From the NCBI GenBank assembly GCA_024681175.1, contig JAILBI010000208.1, forward strand, positions 1 to 12,361: a stretch of 12,361 bases of DNA, written 5' to 3'. The translations under genes and the position numbers were made by a program. Position 1 is the stretch's first letter, and each line of letters starts with the position of its first letter. The notes beneath the pieces were generated by a model. The model did no database searches, was not told the DNA's origin, and saw nothing but the letters and a program-made list of their open reading frames with translations. Shown here in pieces: positions 6,523-12,361 of this stretch. The DNA is from Acholeplasmatales bacterium (lineage in GTDB: Bacteria; Bacillota_I; Bacilli_A; Acholeplasmatales; Anaeroplasmataceae).

Positions 6523-7854
6523 ATGATGGATCAAATTATAGAATTTCAAAATCTATGGAATGATGTAAGAGATGTACTTGAAAAGCGTCTTACACCACAA
6601 ACATTTGAAAATAATTTTATTAATGTAAAAAGAGTAGTAAAGGAAGAAAATGGTGTTGTTTATATATTAGTTCCATCTAATCATATAAAGCATACTATTA
6701 ATTCTGCATATTACCAAAACATAGATGAAATATTAAAATCAAAAACAAAGAAAAATTTAAAATTTAAATTTATTACAGAAGAAGAATTAAATAATATAAA
6801 TCCAGTAAAAGGAAAAGCTTCTCCATTATCTAAAAAGAATTTAAATATGAATTTTACCTTTGAGTCATTCGTTGTAGGTGATTCTAATAGAATGGCTTTT
6901 TTAACTGCATTAAAGGTTGCAGATAAGCCTGGTATTTTATTTAATCCTTTATATATATTTGGTGGCGTAGGCTTAGGTAAAACACATTTAATGCAGGCTA
7001 TTGGTAATTATATTGAATTAAAAGATATTAATTATAAAGTAGTTTATGTACAAGCTAGTGATTATTTAACAGATTATATTAAGGCTACAAGAGATAATAA
7101 TATTAAAGCATTTGAAGAAAAATATGAGAATATTGATGTATTATTAATAGATGATATTCAAATGCTAACTGATAAATCAGGAACTCAACAACAATTCTTT
7201 AATTTATTTGAATCTATGGCTAATAATAATAAACAAATTATTATTACATCAGATAGACCTGCATCTAAATTAAATGGATTTATGGATAGATTAAAATCAA
7301 GATTTCAAATGGGTATTTCACAATCTATTGATCATCCTGATTTAAAACAAAGAATTGAAATTTTAAAACAAAAAACAAGTGAAAAAACTGATATCACAAT
7401 TGGTGATGATATATTAGAATATATTGCAGAAAACTTCATTGATAATGTACGTGAGCTTGAAGGAGCTTTAAATAGAGTTATAAATTATGCTGAAATATTT
7501 TCTGCATCACCAACACTTGATATTGCAAAGGATGCACTTGACGTATTAATAAAAACACAAAAGAAATCAAATAATTCTAATTATGAAGATGCATTATCTA
7601 TTATTGCAGATATATATGATATAACTCTTGCAGATTTATTATCATCTTCAAGAAATCAAAAATATGTTTTACCAAGACATATATGCATGTATATATTAAA
7701 AACAAAATATAATTTAACATATGCAAAAATAGGAAATATATTAAATGGAAGAGATCATACTACAGTAATGAATGGATGTTCTAAAATAGAAGATGAATTA
7801 AAAACAAATGAAGAATTAAAATTAGCTGTAGATAGTATTTTAAAGAAATTATAA
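6523..7854 (+). CDS. dnaA: Chromosomal replication initiator protein DnaA
   Basis: DnaA binds DnaA boxes, assembles on oriC, melts the DNA and recruits the helicase. The protein has 443 residues (Bacillus subtilis 446). Domain I (about 1-80) contains the helix ending in TPQTFENNF. Domain II is very short (about 85-108). Domain III is the AAA+ module, with NFTFESFVVGDSNRMAF at its entry, Walker A GGVGLGKTH (147-155) and Walker B VLLIDDIQML (206-215). Domain IV carries the box-reading signature GRDHTTVMNG (409-418). AAGGTGA at 6511-6517 serves as the ribosome site, 5 bases before the ATG at 6523. An adjacent ATG at 6526 is equally possible. A GTG at 6514 lies inside the ribosome site and is unlikely. 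DnaA boxes on both sides imply autoregulation. Confidence 0.98.
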   Translation: MMDQIIEFQNLWNDVRDVLEKRLTPQTFENNFINVKRVVKEENGVVYILVPSNHIKHTINSAYYQNIDEILKSKTKKNLKFKFITEEELNNINPVKGKASPLSKKNLNMNFTFESFVVGDSNRMAFLTALKVADKPGILFNPLYIFGGVGLGKTHLMQAIGNYIELKDINYKVVYVQASDYLTDYIKATRDNNIKAFEEKYENIDVLLIDDIQMLTDKSGTQQQFFNLFESMANNNKQIIITSDRPASKLNGFMDRLKSRFQMGISQSIDHPDLKQRIEILKQKTSEKTDITIGDDILEYIAENFIDNVRELEGALNRVINYAEIFSASPTLDIAKDALDVLIKTQKKSNNSNYEDALSIIADIYDITLADLLSSSRNQKYVLPRHICMYILKTKYNLTYAKIGNILNGRDHTTVMNGCSKIEDELKTNEELKLAVDSILKKL

Positions 7855-7856
7855 AA

Positions 7857-7966
7857 TGTGAATAACTCCTTTGTTTTACACATTAAATATGTTATAATTT
7901 ATCTATAATTTTCAAGGAATTTTTGAGTTATCAACATATCAACATTCCTTACTAATATTACTATAA
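7857..7966. other. Replication origin, downstream part: DnaA boxes plus DnaA-trio-like unwinding element
   Basis: The dnaA-dnaN gap holds one exact DnaA box, TTATTCACA (7857-7865, minus), and a near box TTTTACACA (7874-7882, plus). Two overlapping near boxes follow, TTATCAACA (7928-7936) and ATATCAACA (7936-7944). After a TTCC break come triplets TTA CTA ATA TTA CTA (7949-7963). On the bottom strand, read 3' to 5', these are AAT GAT TAT AAT GAT, and four of the five fit the DnaA-trio consensus (G/A)A(T/A). An A/T-only stretch follows. This order matches the basal unwinding system described in Bacillus. AAGGAAT (7914-7920) and ATTCCTT (7944-7950) form a 7-bp inverted repeat around the tandem near boxes. 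Confidence 0.7.
7871..7898 (+). promoter_or_regulatory. dnaN promoter (extended -10)
   Basis: A perfect -10 TATAAT (7893-7898) is preceded by TGT, giving the extended -10 TGTTATAAT. TTGTTT (7871-7876) is a weak -35 at 16 bases. The DnaA-like box TTTTACACA (7874-7882) overlaps the -35 and spacer, so DnaA could control dnaN transcription. Confidence 0.6.
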
Positions 7967-8000
7967 AAATATATTATTTAATTTTTTTAGAGGTGACATA

Positions 8001-9146
8001 ATGAAACTTACAATCGATAGAGAAATATTTTTACAAAATTTAAATGTTATATCAAGAGGTTTACCATTAAAATCTCCACTTCCAATTCTTACATGTATTA
8101 AAATGGATGTAACAGAAAGTGATATTTATTTAACATCATCTAATGCTGATATTTCAGTAGAAGCAATAATATCTGATTCATCTTTAAAAATTGAACAACA
8201 AGGTTCTATTTGTGTAGATGGTCAATTAATAGATGTTGTAAGAAAAGCTGATTCTAAAGAAATTAATTTATTTACTTTAGATGATAATTTATTATTTGTT
8301 AAAGCTGGTTCCTTTGAAGCAAAATTACCAACAATGGATTATTTAGAATATCCTAATATAGATTATGTTTCATTAGATAATCCTTTTGAATTAAATTCTA
8401 AATTATTAAAAGAATTAATTAAAACAACATCATTTGCTTCATCAACAAGTGAGAAAAAACCTATTTTAACAGGCGTTAATTTCAATAATGAAGCTGGAAT
8501 TATGAAAGTTATATCTACAGATTCATATAGATTAGCTCAAAATATTTGTGATGTTAATCAATTAGATAAAAACTTTGAAGACTTTAATCTTACAGTTCCT
8601 GCAAAATCATTAAATGAATTAATTAAAATAATTGATAATTTTGATGGTCAAGTTGCATTATATTTTTCTAATAATAAATTATTATGTAAATTTAATAATA
8701 TAAGATTCCAAACAAGATTATTAGAAGGTAATTATCCATCTACATCTAAATTAATTAAAGATGAATATCCAATTAATATTTCATTTAATAAAGATGAATT
8801 ATTAAGATCTTTAGATAAGGTATCTGTATTATCACCTAAAGATTCATTACAGGATAGAGAAATAACATATAGTATTGTTAAAATTGAAATAATGAAGGAT
8901 AGAACAATTAATATTTCAACATCTATTCAAAATGGTGGTGGAACATCATTAACATTAATTCCAACAAAAATTGAAACTAATGAGCAATTAACAATTGGTT
9001 TATCATCTAGATATTTAATTGATGCATTAAAGAGCTTCAATTCAATAGAAGTAACATTATCATTTAAAGATGATCATTCTCCATTTATTGTAAAAGGTAA
9101 TAAAGAAAATTATTTAACACAATTAATTTTACCTGTAAGAATATAA
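8001..9146 (+). CDS. dnaN: DNA polymerase III subunit beta (sliding clamp)
   Basis: The beta clamp is a ring-shaped dimer that tethers polymerase III and many repair proteins to DNA. The protein has 381 residues, within the family range of about 366-380. It shows the three repeated clamp domains. N-terminal landmarks are FLQNLNVISRGLPLKSPLPILT and the GKLPxxDYPxxP-like segment AKLPTMDYLEYPNI. The middle domain contains KKPILTGVNFNN and STDSYRLAQ. The third domain has NISFNKDELLRSLDKVSVLS, IGLSSRYLIDALKSF, and the C-terminal LTQLILPVRI, which forms part of the protein-binding pocket. AGAGGTGA lies just upstream of the ATG. It follows dnaA by 146 bases with its own promoter and is closed by a terminator rather than running into recF. 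Confidence 0.98.
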   Translation: MKLTIDREIFLQNLNVISRGLPLKSPLPILTCIKMDVTESDIYLTSSNADISVEAIISDSSLKIEQQGSICVDGQLIDVVRKADSKEINLFTLDDNLLFVKAGSFEAKLPTMDYLEYPNIDYVSLDNPFELNSKLLKELIKTTSFASSTSEKKPILTGVNFNNEAGIMKVISTDSYRLAQNICDVNQLDKNFEDFNLTVPAKSLNELIKIIDNFDGQVALYFSNNKLLCKFNNIRFQTRLLEGNYPSTSKLIKDEYPINISFNKDELLRSLDKVSVLSPKDSLQDREITYSIVKIEIMKDRTINISTSIQNGGGTSLTLIPTKIETNEQLTIGLSSRYLIDALKSFNSIEVTLSFKDDHSPFIVKGNKENYLTQLILPVRI

Positions 9147-9191
9147 AAAAATTCCCTTAAGTAGAAAAACTTAAGGGATTATTTTATTTAT
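9141..9191. terminator. Bidirectional terminator between dnaN and the glycosyltransferase gene
   Basis: TCCCTTAAGT (9153-9162) pairs perfectly with ACTTAAGGGA (9169-9178) across the loop AGAAAA. T-rich sequence follows on the plus strand (TTATTTTATTTA), and AATTTTTTTATAT follows on the minus strand. It can therefore end both the rightward dnaN transcript and the leftward one. Confidence 0.87.
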
Positions 9192-9200
9192 TAGGAAATT

Positions 9201-10550
9201 TTATTTAAAATAATAAATATCAAATCCAGCATTTTCAAATTTTAATGTTCCAGTACCAATTAATACATAGAATGTAAAATATAATATAAAGAATGAAATT
9301 ATTAATCCTAAAAATACATATTTACCATATCTTGTCTTTGTTCTAAATATTAATAACCAGCCTTGTGCAATTAATATTGAATAAGGTAAGAAGCATAGAC
9401 AGCTTCTTAAACTATGTGGTGAATAATCATTAGTAAGACCTGTTGATATACAAGTCATTAATATAACACCAAGTAAAAACCAATTTAAGCTATTAGATGA
9501 TTTTTTTCTTTTATAGAATAAATAAACAAGTGGAATTAAATTAATTGTACCTAATAAACCAAATACTGGTAAGCTGTGTCTATATATCAAATCTCCTGTA
9601 AAGAATAAGAAAGTTGGATTAAATAAATTAATAGTATTTTTAACCCATAGAAGTAGGGATGTTTGAAAACTTTTATCACTTTGGAATACTAATAATGATT
9701 GAGATCTAGAATTAAATTCATCGTTAAAGAAAATATAATATGCTAAAGGTAATGCCGTAAGGGATGCTACAACAACCATTACTATTGCCATAAATATATT
9801 TATTCTTTTTTTAATTAAAAGCCATATAAATACGAAAACCCACATAAATACTGCAGGTATTCTTGCAGGAGGATATACTGTTGCAAGTAGTACTAATGAT
9901 ATTGATACTAAAGAAGAATAAATATATCCTCTTATATTTGATGATATAATAAATTTTTTATTATCACCTTTATATTTAATATCAATCTTATCATTTTTCA
10001 TTAATACACTAAAGAAAAAGAAGAATAGTGAAAAATATATTGCAACAAATGAAGGGTCCCATATTCTATTTGCTTGTACAAAACCCCAAGGTAATGTTAA
10101 TGAAGTAAATAGAGTAATCCAGAATAATTTATTATTTTTATTAAACCAATTTCTAACACCAAAAGCTAATAATATACATGAAGCTATTGTTAATGTTTGT
10201 TGAATTATTCTTGCTTTTTCAGGAGTAATATTTCCTAAAAAGAAGCTAAAAAATATCATAGGATATAAATATACATATGTTGTATATCCAGCACCTACAA
10301 CCATAAATAAAGAAGCTTTATTGTTATAATAATCATGTCCTGTATTTCTTATTGCTTCTATATGCTTTAATATTACTTCTTCATCAGAAAATACATCTGG
10401 CATAAAAATAATAGATATATATCTTATTGCTGCAATGATTATTGTAATTCCAATTAGTATAAAAAGAAGCTTATGATTATAAAAAAATGCTTTTAATGAT
10501 TTATCTTTATTTGATGGTTTATCTATACAATTAATATCTTCATTAACCAT
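9201..10550 (-). CDS. Integral membrane glycosyltransferase, GT-C fold (GT39/ArnT-like)
   Basis: This protein of 449 residues has about 10-12 hydrophobic segments, with the first at about 28-50. Directly after it, in the first outward-facing loop, stands the acidic motif SDEE (D56-E58). GT-C transferases use such a motif to handle a polyprenyl-phosphate sugar donor. Further family-like features are NRIWDPSFVAIYFSLFF, YPPARIPAVFMW, and SPHSLRSCLCFLPYSILIAQ near the end. Such enzymes move a sugar from a lipid carrier to a protein, lipid or wall polymer on the outer face of the membrane. The acceptor is not evident and no sugar-pathway genes are nearby. The ATG is preceded by AAGGGGGG at a good distance. 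It is a single-gene unit with a promoter upstream and a shared terminator downstream. The GT-C class is likely and the subfamily uncertain. Confidence 0.65.
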   Translation of the reverse strand: MVNEDINCIDKPSNKDKSLKAFFYNHKLLFILIGITIIIAAIRYISIIFMPDVFSDEEVILKHIEAIRNTGHDYYNNKASLFMVVGAGYTTYVYLYPMIFFSFFLGNITPEKARIIQQTLTIASCILLAFGVRNWFNKNNKLFWITLFTSLTLPWGFVQANRIWDPSFVAIYFSLFFFFFSVLMKNDKIDIKYKGDNKKFIISSNIRGYIYSSLVSISLVLLATVYPPARIPAVFMWVFVFIWLLIKKRINIFMAIVMVVVASLTALPLAYYIFFNDEFNSRSQSLLVFQSDKSFQTSLLLWVKNTINLFNPTFLFFTGDLIYRHSLPVFGLLGTINLIPLVYLFYKRKKSSNSLNWFLLGVILMTCISTGLTNDYSPHSLRSCLCFLPYSILIAQGWLLIFRTKTRYGKYVFLGLIISFFILYFTFYVLIGTGTLKFENAGFDIYYFK

Positions 10551-10579
10551 AACTTATCCCCCCTTGAATAATTACTACG

Positions 10580-10608
10580 ATTATATCATTATTTTATATT
10601 TGCTTAAA
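10580..10608 (-). promoter_or_regulatory. Probable promoter of the glycosyltransferase gene
   Basis: On the minus strand a perfect -10 TATAAT (10585-10580) is preceded by a weak -35 TTTAAG (10608-10603) at 17 bases. It lies 29 bases upstream of the ATG. Confidence 0.5.
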
Positions 10609-10640
10609 GTTTTTTTCTAATATATAATTTATTGTTATAA

Positions 10641-10736
10641 GAGGAGTTTATAAATTTTAATGCTAATGGAATACGTGCTTGTAAAACGCACGGATTTGAT
10701 GAGGCATTTAGAAATTTAATAAAAAAATTCCCTTAG
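10641..10736 (+). pseudogene. Possible 3' remnant of a lost gene (31 codons, no start)
   Basis: This frame has no ATG, GTG or TTG start after the preceding TAA. Its conceptual translation is nonetheless protein-like, containing NANGIRACKTHGFDEAFRN and ending KKFP just as the terminator hairpin begins. The segment is also visibly richer in G and C than its surroundings (CGTGC, CGCACGG). I do not recognise the family. It may equally be chance or part of a structured RNA, since CGTGC (10674-10678) and GCACG (10688-10692) pair. Apart from this, the glycosyltransferase promoter and the terminator, I see nothing in the 10551-10764 gap. Confidence 0.2.
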
Positions 10737-10764
10737 GTAGAAAAACCCTAAGGAATTATTTTTA
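10721..10764. terminator. Terminator after the TetR gene
   Basis: CCTTAGG (10731-10737) pairs with CCTAAGG (10747-10753). AATTCC (10726-10731) and GGAATT (10752-10757) can extend the stem with a bulge. On the minus strand the stem runs into TTTTTTTATT, which suits the leftward TetR transcript. On the plus strand ATTATTTTTATT follows. It is closely related in sequence to the dnaN terminator, with the same AAAAAATTCCCTTA entry and GTAGAAAAAC loop. Confidence 0.75.
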
Positions 10765-11328
10765 TTATTTTGAAAATAAATTTTTATACATGTTATCACA
10801 TAAGGTTACTATTTCATCTAATGTTAATTTAACTTTTTCTTTATAATAATCACCTAATGTATAAATAACACCATTAGCTAAATAATAAAATACAGCTTCT
10901 TTATAATCTTTATTTTTATTTAAATATGATAAATTATCATCAACCATTAATTTATCAATAATTATTTTTTTCATTTTATATACTAAAGTATCATCATATT
11001 TATTTAAATGAAATAATGTTTTATATAATTTATCATTTTGTTTTAAAAAATCAATAAATTGTGTTAAAAATGGTAAGAATTCAGTTTTATCAGTCTTTAT
11101 AAATGCATCTAATGATTTAGTTAATGAATTTACAATTTCATTTTCAAATTCCTCAAATACTGCATAAATATCACTATAATGTGCATAAAATGTTGATTTT
11201 GAGATATCAGCTCTTTCAACTATTTCTTTAATTGTAATTTTGTTAATGTCTCTTTTTTCATCAATTAATTGGGCAAATGCGGCTCTAATTGATTTTCTTG
11301 ATCTAATTTTATTTCTATATTCTTTCAT
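10765..11328 (-). CDS. TetR/AcrR family transcriptional regulator
   Basis: This one-component regulator has an N-terminal helix-turn-helix and a C-terminal ligand or dimer domain. I take the ATG at 11328, giving 187 residues (typical 180-220), because AAGGATGG lies upstream and the family pattern begins there. A longer in-frame ATG at 11400 would add a 24-residue hydrophobic stretch that runs across the promoter. Residues 8-25 form helix 1 (IRSRKSIRAAFAQLIDEK). ITIKEIVERADISKSTFYAHY (31-51) is the classic TetR recognition region. The C-terminal part resembles the TetR-like group related to DhaS, with FHLNKYDD and YYLANGVIYTLGDY. It is divergent from nadE-pncB, with 174 bases between the starts, so NAD salvage genes are its most likely neighbours to control. 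The ligand is unknown. Confidence 0.9.
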   Translation of the reverse strand: MKEYRNKIRSRKSIRAAFAQLIDEKRDINKITIKEIVERADISKSTFYAHYSDIYAVFEEFENEIVNSLTKSLDAFIKTDKTEFLPFLTQFIDFLKQNDKLYKTLFHLNKYDDTLVYKMKKIIIDKLMVDDNLSYLNKNKDYKEAVFYYLANGVIYTLGDYYKEKVKLTLDEIVTLCDNMYKNLFSK

Positions 11329-11353
11329 TAATATCCATCCTTTCTTTTTATTA

Positions 11354-11382
11354 ATTATATATGAAATCATACTAAAAATCAA
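11354..11382 (-). promoter_or_regulatory. Promoter of the TetR gene
   Basis: On the minus strand TTGATT (11382-11377) and a perfect TATAAT (11359-11354) are 17 bases apart, about 26 bases before the chosen ATG. This supports the shorter protein, because the longer start at 11400 would lie upstream of the promoter. Confidence 0.72.
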
Positions 11383-11411
11383 ACTATAGTAAGAAATCAT
11401 AATATAGTATA
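11361..11411. promoter_or_regulatory. Candidate operator in the TetR-nadE intergenic region
   Basis: The palindrome ACTATAGT (11383-11390) abuts the -35 box of the TetR promoter. ATACTA (11369-11374) is mirrored by TAGTAT (11406-11411), and ACTATA (11383-11388) by TATAGT (11404-11409). GAAATCATA occurs twice as a direct repeat (11363-11371 and 11393-11401). Such dyads are typical of TetR-family sites, but AT-rich DNA yields them easily. Confidence 0.4.
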
Positions 11412-11462
11412 GATTTGTTTAAAATTATTTAATTTTAAAACTAATTTTAAATTATGTAATTA

Positions 11463-11473
11463 TATGATAAAAT
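11463..11473 (+). promoter_or_regulatory. Possible nadE -10 region
   Basis: TATGATAAAAT contains two overlapping -10-like hexamers, TATGAT (11463-11468) and TAAAAT (11468-11473). Only a weak -35 (TTTTAA at 11445-11450) can be found, 17 bases before the second hexamer. The site is 30-40 bases before the nadE start. Confidence 0.4.
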
Positions 11474-11502
11474 ATATTTAATTTCTTAAAAGGAGTAATT
11501 TT

Positions 11503-12219
11503 ATGGTAGAAGATATTATTTTATGGATTAAAAATTATTTTAAGGATGTTAAAGGTCCTGCAGTAGTAGGTATATCAGGTGGAACAGATTCTAGTGTTTG
11601 CGCAACACTTTTAACTAAAGCCTTAGGTAAAGATAGAGTAATAGGTGTATTAATGCCTAAAGGTAATCAGCATGATATTAATTATTCTAAGGAATTAGTT
11701 AAATTATTAGGTATTAAAAGTTTTGAAATTAATATTGGTGATACTGTAGATGAATTAAATAAGGTAATTAGTAAAGAATTAAATACAAATCCTTTATTAA
11801 ATGATGCATATAGAACTAATACTCCTGCAAGAATTAGAATGACTACATTATATGGTATTTGTGCATTATATAATGGTAGAGTATGTAATACATGTAATTT
11901 ATCTGAAGATTATGTAGGATATTCAACAAAATTTGGTGATGCGGCAGGTGATTTTTCACTTCTTGCAGAATTTACTAAAACGGAAGTTAGACAAATAGGT
12001 AGAGAATTAGGCTTACCTTCAAAATTTGTTGAAAAAATCCCAGAAGATGGTATGAGTGGCTTATCTGATGAAGAAAAATTAGGATTTACTTATGAAACAT
12101 TAGATAAATATATTAGAACAGGTGAAATATCTGATTTAAAAATAAAAGAAAGGATAGAGCATTTACATAAAGCTAATTTACATAAGCTTTTACCAATGCC
12201 TAAATATATAAAGAAATGA
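11503..12219 (+). CDS. nadE: NAD+ synthetase, ammonia-dependent
   Basis: NadE catalyses the last step of NAD synthesis: deamido-NAD is adenylylated with ATP and then amidated with ammonia. The protein has 238 residues and only the synthetase domain. There is no N-terminal glutaminase domain, so ammonia is the likely nitrogen source. The PP-loop SGGTDSS (25-31) binds ATP. Family landmarks follow: [35 protein letters not shown] with the substrate-contacting acidic and aromatic residues, [17 protein letters not shown], and the C-terminal [28 protein letters not shown] lies 7 bases before the ATG. The stop overlaps the next gene, pncB, by ATGA, so the two NAD genes form one operon divergent from a TetR gene. 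Confidence 0.96.
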   Translation: MVEDIILWIKNYFKDVKGPAVVGISGGTDSSVCATLLTKALGKDRVIGVLMPKGNQHDINYSKELVKLLGIKSFEINIGDTVDELNKVISKELNTNPLLNDAYRTNTPARIRMTTLYGICALYNGRVCNTCNLSEDYVGYSTKFGDAAGDFSLLAEFTKTEVRQIGRELGLPSKFVEKIPEDGMSGLSDEEKLGFTYETLDKYIRTGEISDLKIKERIEHLHKANLHKLLPMPKYIKK

Positions 12220-12361
12220 AATTAGAACCAATTATTATATCTTTATTAGATACAGATTTATATAAATTTAATATGAATCAAGTTATATTTCACAAGCATA
12301 CAGATTTAGTAGGTGAATATCATTTTTTATGTAGAAATGAAAATGTTATATTTACTAAAGA
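12216..12361 (+). CDS. pncB: Nicotinate phosphoribosyltransferase (partial, N-terminus only)
   Basis: PncB converts nicotinate and phosphoribosyl pyrophosphate to nicotinate mononucleotide, the entry step of the Preiss-Handler NAD salvage route that ends with NadE. Only 48 codons lie inside the window. They contain the N-terminal family signature [18 protein letters not shown] (residues 9-26) followed by EYHFLCRN (34-41). This resembles the long (E. coli-type) PncB rather than a quinolinate or nicotinamide enzyme. The ATG overlaps the nadE stop as ATGA and lacks a strong ribosome site, pointing to translational coupling. The gene continues beyond the right edge. Confidence 0.88.
   Translation, partial: MKLEPIIISLLDTDLYKFNMNQVIFHKHTDLVGEYHFLCRNENVIFTK

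Noticed and set aside
10660..10719. A 19-codon ATG frame in the glycosyltransferase-TetR gap.
   Set aside because: The nearest ribosome-like AAGAGGAG is 13 bases from the ATG, the peptide resembles nothing known, and it overlaps a more protein-like frame.
10660..10720. tRNA-like or riboswitch-like element around the CGTGC/GCACG stem.
   Set aside because: There is only one 5-bp stem, with no cloverleaf, T-arm motif or recognised riboswitch core.
11329..11400. Longer N-terminus for the TetR protein.
   Set aside because: It would include the promoter -10 and -35 boxes as coding sequence and lacks a ribosome site. The TetR pattern begins at the downstream ATG.
1..12361. CRISPR arrays, insertion sequences, phage genes, rRNA and tRNA genes.
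   Set aside because: No regularly spaced repeats, transposase motifs, terminal inverted repeats with target duplication, or RNA gene signatures were seen.
1..12361. Mycoplasma-type genetic code, suggested by the extreme AT content.
   Set aside because: TGA acts as a stop in recR and nadE, and Trp codons in conserved proteins are TGG.

Overview
The window holds a bacterial chromosomal replication origin and its surroundings. The organism looks like an extremely AT-rich, Gram-positive-type (Firmicutes/Bacilli-like) bacterium. The evidence is the rpmH-rnpA-yidC-jag block facing dnaA-dnaN across a DnaA-box region, a lipoprotein-type YidC, strong AGGAGG/AGGTGA ribosome sites and near-consensus sigma-A promoters. 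TGA is used as a stop (recR, nadE) and Trp is read from TGG, so this is the standard code and not the Mycoplasma code. Uncultured gut Bacilli of reduced complexity would fit, but the taxonomy is inference.

Left part (1-3862, all leftward). A promoter at 3834-3862 reads a membrane-anchored, permuted papain-like (YiiX/NlpC-P60-type) hydrolase, then dnaX (clamp-loader tau), ybaB/ebfC, recR, and a partial gene at the left edge that matches the YwiB/DUF1934 family. The genes are packed with 11 bp or less between them, or overlap, so they form one operon of replication and repair genes headed by an envelope enzyme.

Middle left (3876-6177, leftward). The classical rpmH-rnpA-yidC-jag(khpB) operon starts from a consensus promoter (TTGACA-17-TAAAAT) and ends in a clear terminator after jag. 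A two-tier hairpin separates rpmH from rnpA.

Origin (about 6180-6522 and 7855-8000). DnaA boxes lie in two clusters, upstream of dnaA and between dnaA and dnaN, as in the bipartite Bacillus origin. The second cluster is followed by a GC-containing break and a run of triplets resembling DnaA-trios, so DNA unwinding probably starts there. dnaA and dnaN read rightward.

Right part (9147-12361). A bidirectional terminator follows dnaN directly. The recF/gyrB/gyrA genes common in other Firmicutes are not here. Instead there is a leftward GT-C-type membrane glycosyltransferase (GT39/ArnT-like), a 214-bp non-coding stretch with a possible gene remnant, and a leftward TetR regulator. Divergent from the regulator is a rightward NAD operon, nadE followed by pncB, which runs off the window. 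The TetR protein is a reasonable candidate regulator of NAD salvage.
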